Assembly: GCF_008831285.2 (NCBI RefSeq)
Contig: NC_045139.1
Location: 10,884,704 to 10,948,703 of the forward strand
Source of the DNA: Nymphaea colorata
Taxonomy: Eukaryota; Streptophyta; Magnoliopsida; Nymphaeales; Nymphaeaceae
Direction of reading: 5' to 3'
DNA length: 64,000 nt
Position numbers and translations under genes: made by a program. Below are positions 1-10,809 of this stretch, piece after piece. Each line of letters starts with the position of its first letter. Position 1 is the stretch's first letter. The notes under the pieces are model-generated. The model saw nothing but the letters and a program-made list of their open reading frames with translations, was not told the DNA's origin and searched no databases.

Positions 1-1
1 C

Positions 2-322
2 AGCACTCATAAGAACGTTTTGGTAGGAGAGCGAGCTTTGGGAAGACTCTTTGAACTTGAACCATGTGATGATGGATCTTATGTTATATTATCCAATATG
101 TGGTCTACGTCAAGAAAATGGGAAAATGCAGCAGATGTAAGACAGTTGATGCAAAAGAAACAGATGAGAAAGAAACCAGGATGCTCGTGGATTGTGCTTA
201 AGAAAGAAGCACATATATTTGTTATGGGAGACAGGTCACATCCTCAAACAGATGCGATCTACTCATCCTTAGCGTGCCTCGCTGTAGAGGCCAGTTATTA
301 TTGTAATCCAAAGTTGCTGTGA
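2..322 (+). CDS. PPR protein, C-terminal end only (E/E+ motifs)
   Basis: This is the last ~106 residues of a PLS-class pentatricopeptide repeat protein; the gene enters from the left edge, so its start and repeats are outside the window. The frame is open from base 2. It shows the E-motif signature (LFELEP, then SYVILSNMW, RKW, then KKPGCSWIVLK) followed by an E+-like stretch (HIFVMGDRSHP, IYSSL). Proteins of this family bind organellar RNA and usually act in C-to-U editing or RNA processing in plastids or mitochondria. The protein stops at TGA 320-322 without a DYW deaminase domain, so it would be an E/E+ subclass member. The in-frame TTG at base 20 is not a start. The family assignment is secure; the RNA target cannot be inferred. 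Confidence 0.88.
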   Translation, partial: STHKNVLVGERALGRLFELEPCDDGSYVILSNMWSTSRKWENAADVRQLMQKKQMRKKPGCSWIVLKKEAHIFVMGDRSHPQTDAIYSSLACLAVEASYYCNPKLL

Positions 323-1110
323 CAGGATGAAGAAGATGGGCAGGTTAAGGTCGCTCTTGCTTTTTGTAATCTTGTTGGGAGCATCAGCTAAATATTTCAC
401 ATTGTTCATTTTGTGAGCAATCTCTATGCTAGTACCTATAGTGACGCTTCTTTAAAAAAAACACATCAAGGTTACTGGGAAAGAGGTGTCAAAGAGAAAT
501 TAAAACATCACCTGTCTATATGTAAAGGTCATTCCCAACTTACAGTGAAATTTATATGCTTAATGTTCATTTATGAATTTTTCACGTGCCTTTCAATTTA
601 CCCTAGCAGGTGTCTAGATTAGGAAAGAGTTACTGGCAGTTTGTCTATAAGGCATACAGATGGACCATTAGCCTGTAACTAATGGTGCTTTGGACATTGG
701 CTGTACAACAAACTGAAATTAAGAAGGAAGTTAGGTTGAGGGCCTAATGATTAAATTAGCTCCATACGAAGTACTGTCCGGAACAGGGTTTGGTGGATCT
801 CTGGCTCTCTAGGCTTTAACATCAGTCAAGAGAATCTTGCATCTTAAGCAAGATTGTGTTGCTGTTTGACGTTTCATTCAAATTAAAACCATGAGAGGAA
901 TGAAGAGGCTGGGAGTGTTCCGTTTCTAAATTAATACTTCTGGACCCTGTATTTAGGTCAAGCTCCACATCCCAGTGGAATCCGAACAAAAATGCTCCAT
1001 CGGTATTCAACACGTAGACTATCTTTAGGTGATCTGCATTTCCGTTGCAACCTAAGTTTCTGTTATGCTTTGCTAGTTGCTCATATTTTTTGTTTCCTTT
1101 TTCCCTTCAG
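323..1110. other. PPR 3' flank and upstream region of the RIC gene
   Basis: There is no supported coding region. The short open frames at 413-622 (+) and 822-1013 (-) have no recognisable domain. A pyrimidine-rich tract ending in an AG acceptor at 1109-1110 suggests that a 5'-UTR intron of the downstream RIC gene ends here. Confidence 0.45.
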
Positions 1111-1139
1111 GAGAAGAGTATAATATACCTGTTCTGCAA

Positions 1140-1806
1140 ATGAAGAGTTCACTGGGATTGCTACCTTTCCCAAAATCTGCACTTTCTGACGGAATGCAGA
1201 GATTGATTAAGAGCCTCATGAGTTTTTCTCAACTGTTTGGTAATTGCTTATAACTCTAACATCCTGGGTAAATAATCCTAAATTTGGTTTTTTCTCTTCA
1301 CATAAACTGCTCCTTCAGTTTGTGTGTGGCAACCTCAATCGATTTACTTCCTGCTTTAGAGTCATCTTAGGAAGCGCCGTGTTCCAAGTTCCAACAAGAC
1401 TGAACATAAAGCATGTCCGGCTCAGTGTCAAATAGCACCAGTTTCCTTCACTCAGTGCACGTCTATTGATCACTCACAACACATGCAAATTCAGATCATT
1501 GTCCCTAAATTGACGAAATTCTCAATTTCAGGTGAGAAGGAAGAGTTTGTGGAGATGGAAATCGGTAGCCCAACCGATGGAAAACACGTAGCTCACATTG
1601 GTTGGGGTGGTTCGTCAACTGTCATGGAGAGCTCTGAAGAGCTTCAAAGTCCTGCGTTGTCCCTCCTGCCTCTAGTCTCCCTTCAAGATTTTGAGCTCGC
1701 CATGGCAGCACGGGCTGTTGCAGATGGAGGGATCAGTTGCTTAATTAATGCAGAAGGAAGAGAGAGAGAGAGAGAGAGAGAGAGGGAACTGAAGATGCAC
1801 GAGTGA
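1140..1806 (+). CDS. RIC-type ROP-interactive CRIB-motif protein, two exons
   Basis: Model: join(1140..1239, 1532..1806), 124 residues. The donor GTAATT follows base 1239 and the acceptor TTTCAG ends at 1531; the split glycine codon (g|gt) keeps frame exactly. Residues 42-58 carry a plant CRIB motif (MEIGSPTDGKHVAHIGW) with the two histidines and the glycine that contact GTP-bound Rac/ROP GTPases. RIC proteins are small plasma-membrane or cytoskeleton-associated effectors of ROP GTPases in polar growth and signalling. The short N-terminus before the intron (PF, K, LIKSLMSFSQLFG) matches the usual RIC layout, where an intron precedes the CRIB. The C-terminus ends in a simple RERERERE tract encoded by an (AG)n microsatellite, probably recent expansion. 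In the common plant motif the residue after PTD is valine; here it is glycine. Symbol left blank because RIC numbering cannot be assigned. Confidence 0.8.
1762..1784 (+). repeat. (AG)n microsatellite inside the RIC coding region
   Basis: A run of AGAGAG dinucleotides codes for alternating Arg-Glu at the C-terminus of the RIC protein. Length changes other than multiples of three would shift the last few codons. Confidence 0.85.
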
Positions 1807-4732
1807 TGGCTCTACCTTTTCGTTAGTTCATAAATATCTATACACTTCTTCTTTAGTGGAAAGGTTTATATGCATTTTACCTTTCCAGGCGGTGGATTGT
1901 TAACCTCAAAATATGCCCATACATATCCAACAAAACATCTGCTTGTACAAAGCCGTTGGATATCTTTATTTTTTAAATGAACCATTAAGGTTTTCGTGCT
2001 TTTGGCTGTACCAACTTCAATTAGTACGATCATTTGAATTTCTTAGATCAACTAACTGGCAATTCCTATGGATCGAACCACCAAAAACATCATCTTGTTT
2101 TCACTTAATTGTGCACTTCGAGCATCTGAAAAGCAAGTAGCTTCAACTGGTGGATCTGCATGCTTCTTTGAAATATCATCTGTATCTTTCTGAACGTAGG
2201 TGATTAAAACATCATTCACCCATTCATGTGTCATTTGATTGCACAAAAAGTTTTAAATATTGTTCATTGCAAAAATATGCTTTCCAAATTTGTTGTAATT
2301 GGTAGAATCATTGCTAACTTAATTAACTACCAAAAGAAACATTTGTGTGTTTCTTAGTCGCCACAAATCTTTCTGTAAATTCTATCGAAGAATTTAAGTT
2401 TGAGAATTGGGCGTTTTGTTTCACATCGGTAATATATGTTTGCAATTGAGTCAGAAGTACCAATATCGAATTAATTGTATAGCAACCTGTAGAATAAAGT
2501 TGAGCAGAACAAATCAATTTTGCTTTCATCAAATGAGAAAGTGAATGCTTTGATCTTAAGACTTCGAGGGGCATAGCTCGAATAGGCAGGCTCGGGATGC
2601 ATTATGCAGTGTGTTTCTGGTTCGACTAGGAGGGTGCTATGTTTTCGTACATTAACCGAGGTGAGTCTTATGTGCAAGTTGAAGCACTTGTAGATCTTGC
2701 CACCTAATAGCAATACAGCTCTGGATTCTAGGGGCAAAGGAAATGAGTGGGGCGTCGGCTCTGGCTTAGGCGGTGGAATTAATCCTCTTGCTCCACCAGA
2801 ATACTTTGATCTTAAACATGTCACACAAAGAAAAGTTTTCTAATTGCTTCTACCTGTATTTGATTATTCAGCTGGGGAAGTTTCAATCAATAACAATGTA
2901 AAACCTTTAACATAACAATGATGCAAAAAGGCTAATTTTGTTAGCCACACTTCTTGGTCGCCATTTAAGGGCACATTGATGATCCGCATGACGGGTGATG
3001 ATATTATTCTTCTTGCAGAATATGGGGAGGCTTTCTATGAGAGGATCCCAACCATTAACACTCGTATTTTAACAGCGCCTTTTTTCCTGCATAAATTAAA
3101 TACATGGCAATGACAATATCTTGATTTTTTTTAAAAAAAAAAATCGTCGTGAAAAGTCATGAGGAACTCCTAAAACATCAACCACGAGATACCTGTAAAC
3201 TACAAATTCAAAATCATGCAATTTATATCCCTAAGGAGGTTCACACAATGGCTTGGGATGTCAGGAGTGTCAATCTTTTGTGCTACAAAGGGTTTACCGA
3301 TGCGCAAGTTGAAGTGTAGTAAGACTATGACTGTAGCAACAAGTCAAGCCAACTTGGGCTCAACAAGCTTGACCTATTTATAGACGAGCTGAGTTCAAGT
3401 TTAAATTTATACTAAATTGATAAACAAGTCGAGCAACTCGGTTCAGCTCGACTATGTAAAACTGGTTCTTCATAGTTGAATTAGTTTACAAGTTAATGAG
3501 CTAAAAGAATCAAGATAGGTTAACATAAATGAGTTAAGCCAGTCGAGCTCCAGCATGTTCTATGAAGCAAGTTGTGCTCATGTTAGAGCTAACCCAATTT
3601 GAGCTCGACTCGACTCATGTGCAGATGTTGTGAAAATGGCACATTGAGTCACTGAAAGCAGCCCTATACCTAAGGGGATAGAGGGTTATGGGAGCTTCCG
3701 TTCTGTGCCGGACAGGCGGACAGCAGGTCTCCCGTACTCACCCAAATTGATGCATCTCTAAGTTTATGTGAACTTTTATTTTCTATTATGTGTTGTAGCA
3801 TAACTGCAGGATATATAACAAGTAAATTAAGCAATCCTCTGAAGTGAGAGCTGTAATATGTCTCTCCGGCCGCATCAAACAACATTTTGAATGTTCCAAC
3901 AATCAAAATTCGCTTAGAAAAAAGCATAGCAATTTAATATTTACAACAATCCATGCCATAATTAAATTTGTTTTAGTTTGTCAAGGAATATTTCAAACTA
4001 ACCAATTGCACCTGCTAACGGCGTTTCCTGCTACTCCTAAGAAACTCAATAATCTAAATAAAGTGTGTCATAATTGTGGACATGAAATTTCTTGGAAGCA
4101 AGAAGAGGGTGAGTGGAAGAGACCCACCGCCTCGCAGACAGCCAAAGCTCCCACTAAGGTGCCTTGAAAGCAACAGTAGATCCCATTAACTGCACTTTCT
4201 CAAAAGCAAGAGACACACCAAAATTGTCCCGGAAAATCTTATCCATGATGGCTTAGATCTAAATTGATAAAGTTTTTAAAACCTGGCAGGTTAGCCGCTC
4301 AAGTTAGTATCTGCTTAGTCATTTACCAAATAAGGATTATTAATTGCAAATGAGTACCAAGACGCAGTTTGCCTAATCAATGTCATAAAAATTGGCTTTA
4401 ATTTTCTTTTAGAAATTCCACATTTGTGCTAAGGCGTATTTCAATTTTTTATTGTAAAAAAAAATCAAAAAATATATTATGTTCTATTTATATACTAACT
4501 TGCACGACTCGCATTAGCTGATAATGGTAAAAGGTGACTGACAGGGAGAACAGGTTATTTGTATGTGTTATGTTCCAACAAAGACAAAGTTTGAATGGTT
4601 TTGCTTCAAATGGGAGCGCCATATTTATAGACCAGCCGGTTTTTAGCGATAAAATCGCGACAAAAAACGTTCAGAAACATGGATTCCCTTCTGTGCTTTG
4701 TTGGGGATGGATGAGGCGGTTCAAAAGGACGG
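1807..4732. other. Intergenic region between RIC and the decarboxylase gene
   Basis: No gene is supported. It holds the RIC 3' flank, an A-tract at 3132-3142, a decayed GAGCTCGA-rich element (3336-3628), and two copies (about 2673 and 3302) of a short dispersed motif, GCAAGTTGAAG. The open frames at 2323-2824 and 3670-3927 (-) and 3844-4167 (+) have no recognisable domain and look like repeat-derived DNA. The decarboxylase promoter and leader must lie in the last few hundred bases. Confidence 0.45.
3336..3628. repeat. Decayed GAGCTCGA-rich MITE (family B), partial
   Basis: The stretch is dense in variants of CAAGTCGAGC and GAGCTCGACT and ends in CTCATGTGCAGA, close to the CTCATGTGCAGCCCTA right end of the copy at 61209-61678. 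The left end and target duplication are not recognisable, so boundaries are approximate. Confidence 0.5.
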
Positions 4733-7700
4733 ATGGCGCTTCTCCTTCACAGATTTGTCTTCCCCAACGTTCAGAACCGACCACCATCTCCTCGACATGA
4801 CGCCTGGGACTGTGCGTCTCTCTCCCTACCATCTGCTCGTCGTCTACCCCCGGCTTTCTCTACGATAGCAGGGAGGAAGGCTCTTCATTCTAGTGAAGGC
4901 CTTCCCATTCAAAGGTTTTTACAGTTTCTTGCTTCAACACTGACAAACAAGATTCATGACTTTATGTGTCACTAAATCCGAGCAACTTACTGTGGAAGTC
5001 TTGCTCTTGTTCAGATGCTCTTCTTCTGATTTGCTCGTGCCAACGTCAAGAGGAGGGACCGAGTCGGATGAGGTAATGTCATCTCTTTCGGTTAGTTGAC
5101 TGTTGTTGTTTTGGTATGTTCAAGTTTCTGAATGGTCACGTTGTCGCCGCATTGCTAAAAAAGCGCAAGTGAAAAAAATCAGAAGTAGACTATTGAAAGC
5201 CCGGAAATGAAACACTAGAAACATGTAAAACCGTGGAAGAGAATTTCGTATAAGAAGGAGAAGTAAAAATGGTGTGAGTAATAGCCAGTCTTGGACCATA
5301 TAGGAAGAATATGTAAAGTAGGATCAGTGGCCTGCTTTGCTTAGCTTCAGCTGATGCTATAAGCCTTCATGATGGTGATTAATAATGATTGCCCAAAGGG
5401 CATGTGTTGGTTGAACATGATTTTTTTTCCCAGTATTTTAGTCATCCATTTGTCTGTCTTCTAAGTTGGTGATGATGAGCTTGTTTTGTATCCTTTGATT
5501 TCTATGGTTATGTTAGTGAGAGAGCTTTTATGTTTCCACTGCTACTTTGAGTGCTAATGGGAAGCTCGTCCATGAGGTGGCAGTTACTGGTACCACTTCG
5601 TTGCAATTTGCAACTGTCATTGCCAAGTATACGACACTGCAGATTGGTTTATTGTTGGAAATGCATTTGGTTTGCTTTTACTGTTTTGTCCTTCAAATTG
5701 GAAAAGGACAACTTCAATTGTTTGGGAAATCATTCAAATTGTTTACTTAACCTTTTTATTACTGCTTCGCAATTTTCTTCGGTCTTGGGAAATGGTAAAT
5801 CTCGAGCTTTATTATAAATTACTGTTGAGTTGTCTTTGGAGTTCTTCCTGCCTAAGGGTTTCCAGTTTAAAAAAATTCATTTAGCTTGCGCTTACACCAT
5901 CAGGTATCTGCAGAAGATCCGCTTAGATGTGCTACGTATGCTTTTGTGGGCACGCATGCTTGTTCATGTTAATCAGTAAACAACTAGCAACTGAACTTCT
6001 TGAATTAAAACTAGTCTTCCTTTTGGTCATGCAGCATTCGTTCCTATAAATTTAGAACAGAAGTGCCTACTTCATAGTGAAAATATCAAAACGTTTTCAA
6101 GGATTATTCAGGTCAGACGAGTCTAAGGGTTCATGGGTTAATATCGATGCTTTTGGTTCTTCTGCTAACATAGAAGATTATGTGGATTACTGATAAATTC
6201 AGAGATGGAAGAATGGTGTATACAAAGGTGTCATAGTGATTACAAAGAGAACAGGACCAGGTTCTAGTTTATGAAAATGACCCCATAAAATTCTAAATAC
6301 CCAGGGCTCTTGCCTATATTGTGATGGGTTAGTAAAAGCATGTTTGGCATTTAATAGATTTGCTGGTCTATGTTCAAGATAGACAGCAATTTCATAGGGC
6401 AATGTTTGGAAAATTATGATGCATTCTAGAGCTCATACGTTCATTTTGTGGTTCTGAAGTTCACAGTTGACAAACCTTGTCGCATATGTCCTAGTTGAGT
6501 GCATGCGTAATTTGAGCAGGACTATGAAAAACTGCTAGCATCCCAGTAAAATTCAGTTATTTTAACTCTAGAGTGGTCTTAAATTTCAGTTGCAACTTGC
6601 AAGTGCATGATGAACTTGTTGGTCTTGCGCTGTCATGGTGTTTTCAACTTTTCTTGTCATGGTCGGAAAACCTAGATTGATTTCACAGTTCATGTTTGGC
6701 TCAAATGTTATATGCTTTGAACTTTTAGCTTCAGATGGGTGTTGAAATATGCGAGTTTGAGATCCTGACATTTCATTAACATGCTGAAAATATTAATTCT
6801 GTTATTAACTGCAGAAAATTGAAGACAGAAAGCAGACAAATGACCTGAGCTCGTTGAGTGTCCAGGGAAGCCGCAATTCTGATGACAGAATCTCTAATTC
6901 CCCACATTTTGTTGTTGACAATAATGCTCCTTTGGTCAATGCCTTAAAGGCATCAGCAAAATGCAATGCTGCTGGATTTCACTTTCCGGGACATAACAGA
7001 GGCAGGGCTGCACCACCTGCCCTTGCTCAACTTATCGGGAAGAGGCCTTATTTTCATGATTTACCTGAACTTCCTGAGCTTGATAATTTGTTTTCTCCAC
7101 AAGGGGTTATCCTTGATGCCCAGAGACGAGCTGCAGAATTGTTTGGAGCAACAGAGACATGGTTTCTTGTTGGGGGAACAACATGTGGCATTCAAGCATC
7201 AATTATGGCTACATGTTCGCCAGGGGAAATACTTGTCCTTCCTAGGAATTCACATATATCAGCAATATCTGGCATGGTCTTGTCTGGCGCTTTGCCCAAA
7301 TACATAATTCCAGAGTATAATTCATCCTGGGATATTGCTGGAGGAATCAGTTCACATCAGGTTGCCAATGCAATTGAAGAGTTGCATAAAGAAGGTAAAA
7401 AGCCAGCTGCAGTTTTTGTTACCTCACCCACTTACCATGGGATCTGCAGTAATATAAACGAAATCACTGATCTATGTCATGCATGGGGGATTCCAGTAAT
7501 TGTTGATGAGGCTCATGGTGCTCATTTCAAGTTTGATCCCTGTCTTCCAAGGGCAGCGTTGGAGCAAGGCGCCGACCTTGTAGTCCAGTCCACCCACAAG
7601 GTTCTATGCTCTCTTACACAGTCATCAATGTTGCACTTATCAGGTGACATTGTAGATGGGGAGCAAATTTGCAGATTCCTACAGATCCTTCAGAGCACCA

Positions 7701-8380
7701 GTCCAAGCTACCTGCTGCTTGCTTCTCTGGATGCTGCTAGAGCACAATTGAATGAGAATCCAGACACCATTTTTGATGAATCGATGCGTTTGAGCTACAA
7801 ATTGGTGGAAGAACTTCAGATGATTGCTGGTCTTTCACTGCTGAAATCTACCAACTTCCAGAGCATGCCTGAGATGGATCCCTTGCGTGTGACTGTTGGT
7901 ACGTGGAAGCTTGGTGTATCTGGATATAGAGCAGATGAGTTCCTATGTGAGAAACATGATGTCATTGCGGAGCTCGCCTCTGGTAAGTCACTAACATTTG
8001 CTATCACCATGGGCACATGCAAAGAGCATGTTGATAGGCTTGTGCATGGACTAAAGGATCTTGCAGCTGGGCATGGATCAGATACCTCAAGGCAAGCAAT
8101 GGATGGATATGATTGGGCATCTTTTCCTGATATGAACATAAAGCTGAGTCCTAGGGAGGCTTCCTTTGCAAAGAAAAGAAGGGTCCCCATTCAAGAAAGT
8201 GTTGGTGAAATTTGTGGGGAGCTCGTATGTCCTTATCCCCCAGGAATTCCAATATTGATCCCAGGCGAGGTTGTAACTGAAGATGCTCTGTGTTATCTTC
8301 TGGATGCAAAAAATGGAGGTGCTATGATCAGTGGAGCAGCTGACCCTAGTCTTGGTTATATGCTGGTATGCAGCGTGTGA
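4733..8380 (+). CDS. Orn/Lys/Arg decarboxylase-like PLP enzyme, probably plastid
   Basis: Model: join(4733..4914, 5015..5072, 6815..8380), 601 residues. All three junctions keep frame: an AG|A split codon at 4914/5015 and phase 0 at 5072/6815. Exon 1 is rich in Ser, Arg, Pro and Leu with few acids, typical of a plastid transit peptide. Exon 3 carries the fold-type-I Orn/Lys/Arg decarboxylase core: GFHFPGHNRG, LFGATETWFLVGGTT, SPTYHG, IVDEAHGAHF (PLP-binding Asp ~311) and QSTHKVL (Schiff-base Lys ~342). A C-terminal domain follows (PYPPGIPILIPGE). This is the bacterial CadA/SpeA-type fold, not the ODC/ADC barrel enzymes usual in plant polyamine synthesis; related proteins occur in rice as LDC-like enzymes. 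The substrate (lysine, ornithine or arginine) cannot be read from sequence. The small exon 2 is the least certain part. Confidence 0.8.
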
Positions 8381-8506
8381 AGATTCAGGTCGACTAGTGA
8401 AAGAGCTTAACAAATAGCAAAAGAAGAGCGGGTGCTACTGTCCTACTGAATAGATGAATTGGGTTAAATTTTGGTCTTTGTTTCAAATATCTACACAAAT
8501 TTGTTC

Positions 8507-8512
8507 AATAAA
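8507..8512 (+). terminator. AATAAA polyadenylation signal of the decarboxylase gene
   Basis: A canonical AATAAA lies about 130 bases after the decarboxylase stop codon, in AT-rich 3' sequence. Spacing fits a plant near-upstream element; the cleavage site itself is not identifiable. Confidence 0.5.
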
Positions 8513-8890
8513 GAGTGCATGAGTTTTCGCACTTAGTTAAACTCTATTCCTGATTGGACGCTACTTATTTATGACATTCTATCACAAATGTGGAATAACT
8601 GAGTTATAGTCGAAAATGGTCACACTACCTCAACCATATCCATATCTGCCCAAATTACCAAAAAATCTGGGTTCTGGTCTCAAATATTCACAACCCAAAG
8701 TTTTTTGTAGTTGAAGGATCTTACAAATCGCCGTGGTCACTAAAAGTAGAGGAACAAAGCCTCAATCAAAAGGCCACATATTCTAAAATATGAGTTTGGC
8801 TGAAAGCCTCCAAACTACATATACAAGGGCTATTAGGGTCTACAAGTTGTAGATAACTACTCCTGGACCATATATGTTCACAGCTAGGCT
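8513..8890. other. Flank between the decarboxylase and the gypsy remnant
   Basis: AT-rich sequence without a recognisable gene. The composition changes sharply to GC-rich, GCCGAG-containing sequence at about 8915, which I take as the approximate left limit of retroelement-derived DNA. Confidence 0.4.
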
Positions 8891-9339
8891 TGCTCACTTT
8901 TAGCAAGTTTAGGGTTGTGCACATCGCACGCCCGAGGGTAGCCAAGCTCGAGGTGCGTCACCGAGGCACCAGGAGGGTGCGGTGATTCAAGCTCTTTGAG
9001 CCCGGCCGAGAGCGCGGTGTGACTGCCGAGGCACTAGGCGAGTGCGGCAGTAGGCGCGCCAACCCATCTCCCTTGCCTACAGACACACGGGCAGCACAAC
9101 AACACCGTGGTGGTCAGTTTAGGCAGATTCAAAATCGGCAGTGTTAGTGTCAGTAGAAGAGCCAACGGGTTTGGTTTTCTAGTAACAGTTGGTTTTCCTT
9201 AAGAGTGGCAGTTTAAGTCAGTTTTGGATTTTATTAGCAATTGGATTTCTTTTTGAGAGTGGCAGTAGTTCGTGTTTTGGATTTCTTTCCGCATTAGTTA
9301 GAAGTGTTTCCTTGGCGTTGGTATGCTTGTAACCTACAA

Positions 9340-10809
9340 ATGGGCAAATCCAAGAAACAGATAGCCCAGGAAGAGCCCATCATTGAGGAAGGTCCTCAAG
9401 GGCAAGAAGAGCCCCCACAAACGGACTCTGTGGAAATACAAGATATAGCGTGGGCTAAAATGCAACATATAGAACGGGAAATGGTTAAAATGAGGCGCGA
9501 TATTGAGAGGCAAGAGTCCTACAGATGGAATGAGATGAAAAGGCAAGAATCCGCCCGAAAGAAGGAAATGGATGAGTTTAGGGCCATGTTCCAAGTACTT
9601 TCGGCCTCTATCAATAGTCAAGGGGAAAGGACTAACCCGAGTTCCAACCCTGCCGGCGTTGACAAGGGAAAAGGAGTTTTGGGAGGACACCCTTACTCCC
9701 CGGCTGTGCAAGAAGTGGGCCCCAATCTGTCCCATGTAGGCACTAGTTTAGAAGGAGCCCGGATCAACAAGACAGGTCATGAAGGACCTCAAATCCAACT
9801 CGGACCTCCACCCCGCACTTCAAACGAAACGAATAGAGAGCAGCGTAGGCACTCCACCCGTACTCCTCGTTTTACTCACAGTAACCAAAATCGAACGTAT
9901 TATGATTCCGACGATGAAGAAGATGAGTCCCCTCCTCACCGTTCCAGAGCACTTCAGAGGCAAGAGCCCAAACAGACTCCCACGGTCCGTTATGAGTTCC
10001 TTAAGTTTAATGGGGAAGGTTTACGTGAATGGATGTTTATGACAGAGTGATATTTTATCTGTCAGCATGTTCCTAGAGAAGAGTGGATAGAGACGGCCAC
10101 AGCCTATATGTCAGGAGGCGCCACTTCCTGGTATATGTGGTTCGACCACAAGCATGAGAATCCAACTTGGGAACAGTTCAAGGCTAGTCTTCAACTTTGT
10201 TTCGGAGACTCTACTTATATAGACTATGATGAGGACCTCAAAAATCTAGTCCAGACGACAACCGTTCAAGCCTACCAAAAACAATTTGAACGGCTTGCCA
10301 GCATGGTACAGTGGACCGAGCGTTCCCTCATAGGAGCTTTTAAAGGAGGTCTCAAAAACGAAATTAAAATTGACATGAAGACGCAGAGATATGACAGCCT
10401 AGATGAATGATTTGCTATGGCACGAATCTATGAGGAGAGATTAGAAGAGAAACAAGCATTCAAGAAAGCTCGTAAGTTCGATAGCCAGAAGAGGAAACTG
10501 TCGTATCCTTTTGGTTCTCAATATAGAAGAAACGACAAGGCTCCCTACCCCAAGAAGGGAGAAGTTAGGCCCAACCAGGGCCGTAGGCCTCCAATTACAT
10601 ATATCACACCCAAGGAAATGGAGGAACTGAGGCGCAAAAAATTGTGCTTCAAATGTAAAGGAAAATGGGACAAAGACCATGTGTGCAAGTCATTTTCAAG
10701 ATTACAATTGGTCGACGACTACAGCAATTCTAGTGTGAGTAAGTCTAATTCGAGTTCCTCAGACGAAGAGGAAAATGAAGAGGAAGAAAAAGAGGAGGCT
10801 CCTAAATAA
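9340..10809 (+). pseudogene. gag pseudogene of gypsy copy 1
   Basis: Starts at ATG 9340 (MGKSKKQIAQ) and runs in one frame, interrupted by TGA at 10048 and TGA at 10408, to TAA at 10807. It has a charged, coiled-coil-like N-terminal region (IEREMVKMRRDIERQ), a retrotransposon gag core around 10000-10400 (GGATSWYMW, TWEQFKASL) and a zinc knuckle CFKC-x7-HVC at about 10650-10690. This CX2CX7HXC spacing is common in plant gypsy elements. An acidic tail follows. Gag would form the virus-like particle shell; with two internal stops this copy cannot make it. Confidence 0.85.

Noticed and set aside
2471-2824. 117-codon - strand frame downstream of RIC
   Set aside because: It has no domain and overlaps a dispersed repeat motif.
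8915-9115. 5' LTR and primer-binding site of gypsy copy 1
   Set aside because: No TG...CA terminal pair, no matching 3' copy and no tRNA-complementary TGGTATCAGAGC-type site were found.
9334-9735. 133-codon open frame on the - strand
   Set aside because: It is exactly antisense to the gag gene of gypsy copy 1 and has no domain of its own.
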